Shown one piece after another: positions 1 to 6,326 of a stretch of 9,402 nucleotides of DNA (position 1 is the first letter of the stretch; every line of letters starts with the position of its first letter). A model generated the notes under the pieces. That model did not search any database, had not been told where the DNA came from, and worked only from the letters and a program-made list of their open reading frames with translations. This DNA comes from JBBQZL01 sp038207745. GTDB taxonomy: Bacteria; Actinomycetota; Thermoleophilia; Solirubrobacterales; 70-9. Made by a program: the position numbers and the translations under genes. Where the stretch lies: positions 1 through 9,402 of the forward strand of contig JBBQZL010000104.1 in the NCBI GenBank assembly GCA_038207745.1, read 5' to 3'.

Positions 1-36
1 GGTCTGCTCAGCTGGCTGGTCGGGGGAGTGGCGTGA
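1..36 (+). CDS. C-terminal end of an upstream hydrogenase membrane subunit (partial)
   Basis: Frame 1 is open from the window edge to a TGA at 34-36 and encodes the hydrophobic tail GLLSWLVGGVA. The stop overlaps the GTG start of the next gene in a GTGA arrangement (33-36), so this is the preceding cistron of the same operon. In Hyf/Hyc-type loci the gene before the HyfE-like subunit is normally the HyfC/HycD (NuoH-like) membrane subunit, and a hydrophobic C-terminus fits. That identity comes from context only, because eleven residues carry no family signature. The stretch GGGGGAG at 22-28 also serves as the Shine-Dalgarno for the next gene. Confidence 0.6.
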   Translation, partial: GLLSWLVGGVA

Positions 37-650
37 GCCCCCTGGCGGTTTCGGCGTTGGTTGCGCTGGCCTTCGGCGTCATCCTGGTCCGGCGGCGGAG
101 CGTCGCCACGATGCTGGTTGCCGGGCAGGCCCTGATTCTCGGTGTGGGGGCGCTCCTGCTCGCGAGAGGCCACACCTCCGATTTCGTTCTCGCCGGCGTG
201 GTTCTCCTTGTCCGTGCATTCGCCCTGCCGGCGCTGCTGGCCTTCGTCCGTCGGCGCACCCCGGAATCAGGTCTGGTGACCGCGGCGACACCGGTGGTTG
301 TTCGTTTGATCATGGCGACCGTCATATCCATTGTCGCCATCGCATCGATTCCGCCATTGGGCTTCAGCGACCTTGCCGCTGAACACGGCGCGATCGCCTT
401 GGTGGCTCTTGGTATCGCGATTGTCGTGATGCGGCGACCGGCGCTCTTTCAGGTGCTCGGAATTCTTGTCGCGGAGAACGGCGTATATCTGCTCGCGATC
501 ACCGCTCCGGAGGGACTTCCGTTCGTGATCGAACTGGGAGCGCTGTTCGATCTGGCATTGATCATCACGGTCGCCGCGGCCTTCACGCAGAAGATTCACG
601 AAGAGGTCGGGACGGGCAATACCGAACTGCTGCGGGGACTCCGTGACTGA
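33..650 (+). CDS. hyfE: Hydrogenase-4 component E-like membrane subunit (HyfE/HycP-like)
   Basis: A 205-residue polytopic membrane protein with about six hydrophobic segments, near the usual length of HyfE (about 216) and mycobacterial HycP (about 220). Family-like positions are the VLGxLVAENG segment (Glu148-Asn149), IELGALFDL (Glu167, Phe172-Asp173) and a polar tail ending in LLRGLRD. HyfE resembles complex I NuoK and Mrp subunits and forms part of the membrane arm of group 4 [NiFe]-hydrogenases, where its buried Glu residues are thought to help proton transfer. The start is GTG at 33, overlapping the upstream stop, with a strong GGGGGAG Shine-Dalgarno at 22-28. The stop at 648-650 overlaps the next gene by 8 bp, so translation is probably coupled. 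Recognition rests on the C-terminal motifs plus context. NuoK/NuoJ-like is the main alternative, but a separate HyfE gene before a HyfF-like gene argues for the hydrogenase type. Confidence 0.85.
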   Translation: MSPLAVSALVALAFGVILVRRRSVATMLVAGQALILGVGALLLARGHTSDFVLAGVVLLVRAFALPALLAFVRRRTPESGLVTAATPVVVRLIMATVISIVAIASIPPLGFSDLAAEHGAIALVALGIAIVVMRRPALFQVLGILVAENGVYLLAITAPEGLPFVIELGALFDLALIITVAAAFTQKIHEEVGTGNTELLRGLRD

Positions 651-2127
651 TGCGATCGGACCATTGATCGTCGCTGTCCTGGCGGCGCCGATCTGCACAG
701 CCGTATTGGTCGCGATCGTGCCGAACGTTCAGGTCGCCGACCGGCTCAATCTCGTCGCGTCGACGTTGATATCGGCGCTCGCGCTTGTCCTTGGCGTGAC
801 GGCGCTCGCGGCGGCGCCCGACGAAGCCGCGCGGAGCAGTTGGTATGTCCTTGACGCGGCCAGCGGGGTCTTCCTGGTGCTGATCGCTGTCGTCGGACTT
901 GCGAGTGCCGCGATGTCGCCGTTCTACCTCCGGCATGCGGGTCGGAGCTGGGTCAGCGCAAGGCGCTCACACATCCTCTACTACACCGCCTTCTACATCT
1001 TCTGGGCTTCCCTCCTGGCTCTGCCGATGGCCGACAATCTCGCCCTCGCCTGGCTGTTGATCGAGGCAACGACGGTCGCATCGGCGTTGCTTGTCGCATT
1101 CAGCGGCAAGCGCAGCGCGCTTGAGGCCGGCTGGAAGTACGTCGTGCTGACGACGCTCGGACTGGCAATCTGCCTGCTGGGAATCCTCGTCCTCTTCACC
1201 GCTGCCGGAACCGGCGTGCCGGGGATCGGCCGGCTCGATTGGCAGGCGCTCGCCAACCAGGGTGATCGGCTGCCTCGCGAGGCGACGCTGGTTGCCTTCG
1301 TCCTGATCATGGTCGGATTGGCCAGCAAGATCGGCTGGGCACCGGTGCACAACTGGCTGCCCGATGCCCACAGCGAGGCCCCGCCGCCCGTCAGCGCGAT
1401 GCTCTCGGCCGCCCTGTTGCCGACGGTGCTGCTGATCGCATGGCGGACCAAGCTCGCCCTCGAACCTTCGCTCGGCACCGGGACCGTCAGGGGGCTCTTT
1501 CTGGGCTTCGGGCTTGCCTCGCTTCTGGTCGCGATCCCGTTCCTCTGGCGCTCCCAACCCTGGAAGCGCCTGCTCGCCTACTCCAGCCTCGAGCACATGG
1601 GGATAATTGCGATCGGCATCGGATTCGGCACGCCGCTGGCGATTGCCGGGGTCATCATCCACGTGGCCGGTCACGGCCTCGCAAAGGCGCTTGGCTTCTA
1701 CGCGGCGATTCCGTTGCTCCGGCAGAATCCGGCCAACGCGACCGCCCCGGCGCAGGGTGTCGCGAGGAGGAGCACGCCGACCGCGCTGGCGATGACGGTC
1801 AGTCTCGTGACGCTCTCCGGTCTGCCTCCATCGCCGCTCTTCATCTCTGAGCTGATGATTCTGCTGGGCGGTTTCGAGGCTGGACTGTTTGCCGTGTCCT
1901 CGGCTGCTGCGGTGCTGCTGGCGCTTGGATTTCTCGGACTGGCCCAGGCGCTCCTCGATGGCCTCTTGGGCGATTCATCTTCTTCACGCAACCGACCCAC
2001 TCGCTCGGCCCAAACCGTGGGGGCGCTTTCCGTCATCGCGGCTGTTGCCCTGCTTGCACTGACCGTGGCGGCCTACTCGCTTCCCGGCTCCGGCATCGTC
2101 GAGGCGCTGGTCAGGAGCGGAACATGA
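643..2127 (+). CDS. hyfF: Proton-translocating antiporter-like subunit (HyfF/HycQ-like)
   Basis: A 494-residue protein with about 13-14 transmembrane segments, of the Proton_antipo_M family (NuoL/M/N, MrpA/D, HyfB/D/F). The ion-path residues of the family are visible: Glu141 in LLIEATTVAS (TM5-type Glu), Lys229 followed by GWAPVHNWLPDAHSEAPPPV (230-249), and His340, His344 and Lys348 in the segment HVAGHGLAKAL. The length matches HyfF (about 526) and mycobacterial HycQ (about 488) better than the longer HyfB or NuoL, and there is no long C-terminal lateral helix. It should be the proton pump or channel module of the membrane arm. The start is GTG at 643, with GGGGA at 634-638 as Shine-Dalgarno, and it overlaps the HyfE-like stop by 8 bp. 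The gene ends in an ATGA overlap with the large-subunit gene. Alternative: another paralogue of the same family (HyfD/HyfB); the position after HyfE favours HyfF. Confidence 0.9.
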   Translation: MTDAIGPLIVAVLAAPICTAVLVAIVPNVQVADRLNLVASTLISALALVLGVTALAAAPDEAARSSWYVLDAASGVFLVLIAVVGLASAAMSPFYLRHAGRSWVSARRSHILYYTAFYIFWASLLALPMADNLALAWLLIEATTVASALLVAFSGKRSALEAGWKYVVLTTLGLAICLLGILVLFTAAGTGVPGIGRLDWQALANQGDRLPREATLVAFVLIMVGLASKIGWAPVHNWLPDAHSEAPPPVSAMLSAALLPTVLLIAWRTKLALEPSLGTGTVRGLFLGFGLASLLVAIPFLWRSQPWKRLLAYSSLEHMGIIAIGIGFGTPLAIAGVIIHVAGHGLAKALGFYAAIPLLRQNPANATAPAQGVARRSTPTALAMTVSLVTLSGLPPSPLFISELMILLGGFEAGLFAVSSAAAVLLALGFLGLAQALLDGLLGDSSSSRNRPTRSAQTVGALSVIAAVALLALTVAAYSLPGSGIVEALVRSGT

Positions 2128-3578
2128 CCGGCCAGATCAGATCCGACGGCGCAGCCTCGCATCAGGGTGTGAATCTCGAGACCGCGGAACCCGCACGCTG
2201 GAGGGAGGCGTGTCGAGATGCGCTCGACAATGGAGGTCGATTCTGTGGGGCGTTCGCCGACGAATCCGGAGCGGGACGAAGCTGGAGCGCGATGTTTACG
2301 CGTCAATCGGGCACCACGGTGATCACGACCCTCGCCTCGGACGACGGATTGCCGACGATCGTTGACCTGATCCCGTCGGCGGAGTGGGACGAGCGAGAGG
2401 CACACGATCTCTGCGGCCTTGAACTTCGCGGTCACGAGCCGCTTCGACCCCTTGTCGCCCATCCACGCGAGACGTCGGGCTGGACACATCCGGTCGAGGG
2501 CGAGGGCGTCAATCAGGTCGCGGTCGGGCCTGTTCACGCAGGAGTCATCGAGTCAGGTCACTTCCGCTTCCATGTCGTGGGTGAGCGAATCCTCCTCCTC
2601 GACCTGCGTCTCTTCTACAAGCACCGCGGCCTCGAGCGGGCCGCAGAGGGGCAGGAGATCAACGGTGGTCTTGCGTATGCGCAGCGGGCCTGCGGCGCCT
2701 GCGCTGTTGCGAACTCCGTCGCCTACGCATTGGCATGCGAGACCGCCCAGGGCATGACCTCACCCGCAGCAACCCGGCGTGCCCGGACACTCCTGCTCGA
2801 GCTCGAGCGGCTCTACAACCACCTCAATGACATCGGGACGATCTGCGCGGGGGTCGGGTTCGCGCCGGGGACGATGGCATTCGCCGCACTCAAGGAACGG
2901 GCGATGCGGCTCAACGAAGTGCTGACCGGCCACCGATTCATGTTCGGCTCGATCCAGGTCGGAGCGAACAGGATCGAGGTCCCGAGGTCGACCGCAGATC
3001 AGATCCGCGCGCAGCTCCGGGAGTTGCAGCAGGATGCGGCCGGGGCATGGCGAGAGATCCAGTTCGCCGGCTCAGTACAGGCCCGGCTTGACGGAGTAGG
3101 GGTCCTTGATCACGAGATGGCCGTCGAACTCGGCGCCGTCGGGCCCACGGCGCGCGCCTCCGGGGTGAGCCTGGACGCCCGATCCGAGAGCCCGGGGCTC
3201 TGGTACGGCGATTCATTCACCGCAGTTGTCCAGCCTGCCGCGAAAGGCGACGTAGCCGCTCGCCTGGAGATGCGGGCACTTGAACTTGAAGTGACCTTCT
3301 CGATCCTGGATGAACTGCTTGCCCAGCCCGTGCTGCCCGCTGCGTCGAGTCGCTCTGGCGCCGCATCGCCGCTGGGCGTGGCCCGGGTCGAGAGTCCACG
3401 AGGTGAGTCCGTCTGCGTGGTGAAAGCGGATTCAAATCGGGTTCAGCGGATGCATCTGCGGACCGGCTCATACGCCAATTGGCCCGCGCTCGTCCACGCA
3501 ACGACAGGCAATCTCCTGCCTGACTTTCCCCTGATCAACAAGAGCTTCGAGCTCTGCTACGCCTGCGTGGATCGCTGA
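2124..3578 (+). CDS. hyfG: Group 4 [NiFe]-hydrogenase large subunit with fused NuoC-like domain (HyfG/HycE-like)
   Basis: The 484-residue catalytic subunit. Residues ~20-115 are a NuoC/30-kDa-like domain with the signature WDEREAHDLCGLEL (88-101) and GHEPLRPL (103-110). Residues ~130-484 are a NuoD/hydrogenase large-subunit domain with FYKHRGLE (164-171), PTARASGV (341-348) and RVESPRGE (421-428). The NiFe site is complete: N-terminal CGAC (Cys190, Cys193) and C-terminal ELCYAC (Cys478, Cys481). Complex I NuoD lacks these cysteines, so this is a hydrogenase and not a Nuo subunit. Two oddities: the His usually found four residues after the second L1 cysteine is Asn197, and the protein ends directly at Cys-Val-Asp-Arg, with none of the C-terminal extension that is cut off in HycE. 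The start is ATG at 2124, overlapping the previous stop (ATGA), with AGGAG at 2113-2117. The length is close to mycobacterial HycE (about 492). Cytoplasmic, membrane-associated. Confidence 0.93.
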   Translation: MTGQIRSDGAASHQGVNLETAEPARWREACRDALDNGGRFCGAFADESGAGRSWSAMFTRQSGTTVITTLASDDGLPTIVDLIPSAEWDEREAHDLCGLELRGHEPLRPLVAHPRETSGWTHPVEGEGVNQVAVGPVHAGVIESGHFRFHVVGERILLLDLRLFYKHRGLERAAEGQEINGGLAYAQRACGACAVANSVAYALACETAQGMTSPAATRRARTLLLELERLYNHLNDIGTICAGVGFAPGTMAFAALKERAMRLNEVLTGHRFMFGSIQVGANRIEVPRSTADQIRAQLRELQQDAAGAWREIQFAGSVQARLDGVGVLDHEMAVELGAVGPTARASGVSLDARSESPGLWYGDSFTAVVQPAAKGDVAARLEMRALELEVTFSILDELLAQPVLPAASSRSGAASPLGVARVESPRGESVCVVKADSNRVQRMHLRTGSYANWPALVHATTGNLLPDFPLINKSFELCYACVDR

Positions 3579-3580
3579 CC

Positions 3581-4036
3581 GTGTTCGTCCTGCTCCGGCA
3601 TCTGCAGCGTGTCCGCCACCAGGCCGGCCTGCCGAAGCGAGGCGCTGCCCGATCGCTGGCGATCCGGCATCTCGACGCCGGCTCCTGCAACGCATGCGAA
3701 CACGAGTTGAATGCAACGGCGGCGCCCCAGTACGACCTGCAGCGGTTCGGCCTCGACATCGTCGCCTCGCCCCGCCACGCCGACGTCCTGCTCGTCACAG
3801 GCCCGGTGACCACCCGGATGGCCGGGCCCCTCCGGGCCGCCTACGACGCAATGCCGGAGCCGCGCCTGGTGGCTGCTCTGGGCGACTGCGCGCTCGGCTG
3901 CGGAGTTCTGGCCTCCGTATCCGAGATCGCCGGCCCCCTCGACATGATCCTGCCCGTCGACATCCGGATCCCGGGCTGCCCACCCACCCCCCAGGCAATC
4001 GCCGACGCCATAGTCGCGGCGACCCCACCGCTCTGA
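3581..4036 (+). CDS. hyfI: Hydrogenase small (NuoB-like) subunit, HyfI/HycG-like
   Basis: A 151-residue electron-transfer subunit of the NuoB/HyfI/HycG/EchC family that carries the proximal [4Fe-4S] cluster beside the NiFe site. The four ligands are visible: Cys36 and Cys39 in GSCNACE, Cys103 in GDCALGCG and Cys133 in IPGCPPTP. Family sequence between them is FGLDIVASPRHADVLLVTGPVT (56-77) and LPVDIRIPG. Cys107 is extra relative to E. coli HyfI, as I remember that sequence. The GTG start at 3581 lies 2 bp after the large-subunit stop with no obvious Shine-Dalgarno, so it probably depends on translational coupling. The N-terminus LLRHLQRVRHQ is a basic amphipathic stretch typical of group 4 small subunits, which supports this start. 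It follows the large subunit directly, with no HyfH-type 2x[4Fe-4S] gene between. It is the last gene of the operon seen here. NuoB itself is the alternative, unlikely given the neighbouring NiFe cysteines. Confidence 0.9.
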   Translation: MFVLLRHLQRVRHQAGLPKRGAARSLAIRHLDAGSCNACEHELNATAAPQYDLQRFGLDIVASPRHADVLLVTGPVTTRMAGPLRAAYDAMPEPRLVAALGDCALGCGVLASVSEIAGPLDMILPVDIRIPGCPPTPQAIADAIVAATPPL

Positions 4037-4138
4037 CCTCGTCGGATGTTGGCAACTACAGCCACCGTCGGCGAGATGACCGACAGGTCAGGGAGGTGAT
4101 TCGCGCCAGACGCTGAGATGGGCCTTTCGAGACTCCGG

Positions 4139-4144
4139 TATAGC
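4139..4144 (+). promoter_or_regulatory. Candidate -10 box (TATAGC) for a leaderless transcript
   Basis: TATAGC lies 7 nt before the GTG at 4152, the spacing expected if transcription starts at or next to the start codon. There is no Shine-Dalgarno before this GTG and no convincing -35 box at 16-18 nt upstream. It would separate this unit from the hydrogenase operon ending at 4036. The match is weak because the last position is not T. Confidence 0.25.
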
Positions 4145-4151
4145 TGGGCGC

Positions 4152-4704
4152 GTGGATAGTCGAAGAACCGTTCCGCTGACCATCTTGATCGCCTGCACCC
4201 TGGTCTTCATCCTCGTCTCGAGCGCTGCGAGTGCTTTTCCCTGGCAGGGCAGCACTTCAAGCGGTCTCGGCTCGGCCGTCCCGGCCGTCAACAACCCGAA
4301 CGACTTCGCGATGATTTCTTCGTCCCGACCCACAGTTCACAGATAGGATTCGGCGCACCTCTCGGTACGCATGCATACTGAGGTGGGGCAACCTGGGTAT
4401 TGCTGCACAAATAGCGGCCTTTGGAGGCGGCCATCCGTCTCCCTGCGCAGACGGTACCTTCATTCAGGCCACTCTGAGTGATCATCGTTGGCACACAGCC
4501 GGCGGTATCGGGCCGGAGAGCAGCAAAGGGGCGGCGCGACGAAGATCGAGCCGGCTCTGCACCGCGAGGCGCTGCGGAGTCAGCGACTACGTGTTCGGCT
4601 CGCACAGCAGCGGCTGCTCGGCGGTGGGGAGTCCAAACGTGATCGCCCATGCCGGTTCGAAGCGCGTGCTCAGCCTCGTGGTGTTCTCGCACTCATGTGA
4701 ATAG
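4152..4704 (+). pseudogene. Probable broken gene for a small secreted protein (signal peptide intact)
   Basis: Reading from GTG at 4152 gives a basic start (MDSRRT), a hydrophobic core and an Ala-Ser-Ala cleavage site before Phe-Pro-Trp, a clear Sec signal peptide with GC-rich third positions. This frame stops at 4344-4346 after 64 codons. Near 4313 the coding look shifts to the frame at position modulo 3 = 2, which reads DFFVPTHSSQIGFGAPLGTH and stops at 4379-4381. The third forward frame is open from 4315 to a TAG at 4702-4704, and its last ~55 codons again have strongly GC-rich third positions with several Cys (YVFGSHSSGCSAVGSP, ending FSHSCE). One gene with at least two frame changes explains this better than three overlapping genes. 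Base composition between 4350 and 4500 is less GC-rich. Alternatives: a genuine 64-residue secreted peptide (4152-4346), or indel errors in the assembly. No family recognised. Confidence 0.4.
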
Positions 4705-4711
4705 ATTGCCA

Positions 4712-4732
4712 GGCCGAACTCGACGGTCGGCC
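4712..4732. terminator. Possible hairpin between convergent units
   Basis: GGCCGA (4712-4717) and TCGGCC (4727-4732) form a perfect 6-bp GC-rich stem with a 9-nt loop. It sits between the last + strand stop (4704) and the end of the - strand serine hydrolase gene (4756), where a bidirectional terminator would be useful. No T-tract follows on either strand, so intrinsic termination is uncertain. Confidence 0.3.
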
Positions 4733-4755
4733 CATTGACACCACTTCTCCACGAT

Positions 4756-5742
4756 CTAGCAGCTTGACGGCGGGCCGATCTCGCCTCCGAGCTTGGTGGC
4801 GGCCCAATGGGCGATCTGGCTTGCCATCTGCCGGCCGGACTCGAAGCTTCCGTCGTCGGGGATCGCGGCCAGGCTGACCACCATCTCCCTGCCGTCGACA
4901 TCCATCACCCCGATCTGGCGGACGAGGTATTTGCCGTCGGTGCCCGGCCCCCAGCCGCCCTTCCACCTGGCCGGAAACCCGGCGGCGCCGAGACCGAATG
5001 TGTCGCTTCCGCCGACTGAGCCCATCTGCCCGAGCAGGTAGTCCCGGGATGCCACATCGCTTATGCAGCCCCCGGCCAGCGCCGCCATGTAGCGGTTCTG
5101 CTCGGCCAGTGACCACTCGGTCTGACCATAGGTCGAGAAGGCGTCGCGGCCCTGTGTCGAGATCGTGGTCTGGTCGTCACCGGCCTCTCGAAGCATCTCG
5201 CCCACCGCGGTCGAGGCGCCCTGAAGGCCGCCGTGCTTTGCCTCGAGATCGCTGAACAGCGCCGCCGCCGCGTCATTGTCCGAGAGCGTGATCGCCGCGG
5301 AGATCTGATCCGACTGGGCGGACGAGATGCCCTGCGGCCCACCGAAGTCGGCCAGCACCCGCTCGGCGATCGGCACCTTGATCGTGGACCAGGCCGCACC
5401 GGATGTGAGGTCGCCGCCACTCAGTTGCGAACCACTTCCGCCCGGAGGTCCCACTACAAGGCCCGCCTCGCCCGGCAGGCCACGGAGCATCGCGTCAATT
5501 TCCGAGCTGCCGCTGCTCCCGGCCGTCACGGCTGCGGCTGCGCTTGCCCGCTTGCGTGCCAGGCGATCGCGCTGCTTCTGCTTGCGGAGTTCGCGAACCT
5601 GCTTCTCGAGCTTTGAGATCTGCCCGGATCGATCCGGGGCGGTAACCGGCCTCGGCTTCGGGCCGGAGTCACCGCAGCCAGCCATGAATGAGAGCCCGGA
5701 CACGAGCCCGATCACGACGAACGAACCGAGGCGGATTCTCAA
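4756..5742 (-). CDS. Lipoprotein with beta-lactamase/PBP-like serine hydrolase domain
   Basis: 328 residues. A basic N-terminus and hydrophobic core end in a lipobox-like FMAGC, with Cys23 as the lipidated residue, so the protein should be anchored outside the membrane. Residues ~39-66 (ISKLEKQVRELRKQKQ and following) form a short charged coiled coil, followed by an Ala/Gly/Ser linker to ~80. The rest resembles the class A beta-lactamase fold: Ser119-Thr-Ile-Lys122 (SxxK, within WSTIKVPIAERVL), Ser154-Asp155-Asn156 (SDN) and Lys261-Gly-Gly (the KTG position). The SxxK-SDN gap of 35 is shorter than the 60 of class A enzymes. No clear ExxxN omega-loop motif follows SDN, so ordinary beta-lactamase activity is doubtful. 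A peptidoglycan-directed or other serine hydrolase is more likely. The start is TTG at 5742, chosen because it gives a complete signal sequence. It lies 30 bp after the coiled-coil lipoprotein gene and is probably cotranscribed. Confidence 0.8.
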   Translation of the reverse strand: MRIRLGSFVVIGLVSGLSFMAGCGDSGPKPRPVTAPDRSGQISKLEKQVRELRKQKQRDRLARKRASAAAAVTAGSSGSSEIDAMLRGLPGEAGLVVGPPGGSGSQLSGGDLTSGAAWSTIKVPIAERVLADFGGPQGISSAQSDQISAAITLSDNDAAAALFSDLEAKHGGLQGASTAVGEMLREAGDDQTTISTQGRDAFSTYGQTEWSLAEQNRYMAALAGGCISDVASRDYLLGQMGSVGGSDTFGLGAAGFPARWKGGWGPGTDGKYLVRQIGVMDVDGREMVVSLAAIPDDGSFESGRQMASQIAHWAATKLGGEIGPPSSC

Positions 5743-5772
5743 GACACGGAACCCGGTCGCGGCTTCGTCCGC

Positions 5773-6258
5773 CTATGGAAAGTAGACAGAGGCGTTGTTG
5801 CCGCCGGCGCAGATCGTAGGACCGGAGCCGGAGCAGTACATCGTGTAGGTCCGCCCGGTGACCGGGCTGTAGACCGAGATCGTGCTGCTGCCTCCGGATC
5901 GGTTGTATTCGTTGAAGACGTTGAAGGCGAACTCGCAGGATGTGTTCGGGCCGGCACTGACGCCGTCAGCACAGGACCTGGTCCCACCGGTGGACTGCGT
6001 CGTCGTGCCGCCCGCGCTGCCGCCGGTGCCCGATTGCGTAGTCGAATTGTTCTGATTCTGCCGGCTCTGTTTGGAAAGCTGCTTGACCTTGTTCTGGAGC
6101 TGTTCGACCTCTGCCTTTTGCTTGGCCTGCTGGACGCCCTCCTGCCGGGCCCGGTCGAGCTCCTCCTGGCTGTTCGAATCTCCCCCGAAGCAACCGACGG
6201 CGAACAGCGCCATCGCCAGCGCCGCCAACACTGATGCAACTCCCTTTGGCCCCTTCAT
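5773..6258 (-). CDS. Coiled-coil lipoprotein with Cys-containing actinobacterial domain
   Basis: 161 residues. The signal peptide ends in the lipobox FAVGC with Cys23 as the lipid site. Residues ~31-68 form a Gln/Lys/Glu-rich coiled coil (VEQLQNKVKQLSKQ). Residues ~70-93 are a Ser/Thr/Gly/Gln linker. Residues ~95-161 are a compact domain of a type I recall from many uncharacterised actinobacterial exported proteins: CADGVSAGPNTSCEFAFNV, then VYSPVTGRTYTMYC, then CAGGNNASVYF. Cys96, Cys108, Cys142 and Cys150 could form two disulphides outside the cell. No enzymatic motif is visible and I cannot assign a function. The ATG at 6258 has no Shine-Dalgarno, but TAGGCT (TANNNT) ends 7 nt upstream, so a leaderless transcript is possible. 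It lies between the acyl-CoA synthetase fusion and the serine hydrolase lipoprotein, and shares the latter's lipobox/coiled-coil/linker plan. Confidence 0.82.
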   Translation of the reverse strand: MKGPKGVASVLAALAMALFAVGCFGGDSNSQEELDRARQEGVQQAKQKAEVEQLQNKVKQLSKQSRQNQNNSTTQSGTGGSAGGTTTQSTGGTRSCADGVSAGPNTSCEFAFNVFNEYNRSGGSSTISVYSPVTGRTYTMYCSGSGPTICAGGNNASVYFP

Positions 6259-6270
6259 GGACGGCAGCCT

Positions 6271-6276
6271 AACACC
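6271..6276 (-). promoter_or_regulatory. Candidate -10 box region for the coiled-coil lipoprotein gene
   Basis: On the minus strand TAGGCT (approximate position) lies about 7 nt before the ATG at 6258 and fits the TANNNT pattern of actinobacterial -10 elements. There is no Shine-Dalgarno, so a leaderless transcript starting at or near the ATG is possible. No good -35 box is seen. Readthrough from the upstream acyl-CoA synthetase fusion, 68 bp away, is the alternative. Confidence 0.2.
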
Positions 6277-6326
6277 GTGTTACCCATCCCAACCGGCCGA
6301 GGACAAGACCAACCCCAGGGCCTGTC

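Noticed and set aside
967..1674. A 235-codon minus-strand frame opposite the HyfF-like gene.
   Set aside because: Arg/Glu/Gln-rich translation typical of an antisense shadow of a high-GC membrane protein gene.
643..4036. Complex I (NADH:quinone oxidoreductase) genes instead of a hydrogenase.
   Set aside because: The large subunit has the CGxC and CxxC pairs for NiFe binding, which NuoD lacks, and a separate HyfE-like subunit is present.
4067..4084. Hairpin GTCGG/CCGAC after the small-subunit gene as operon terminator.
   Set aside because: Only a 5-bp stem with an 8-nt loop and no T-tract; not convincing.
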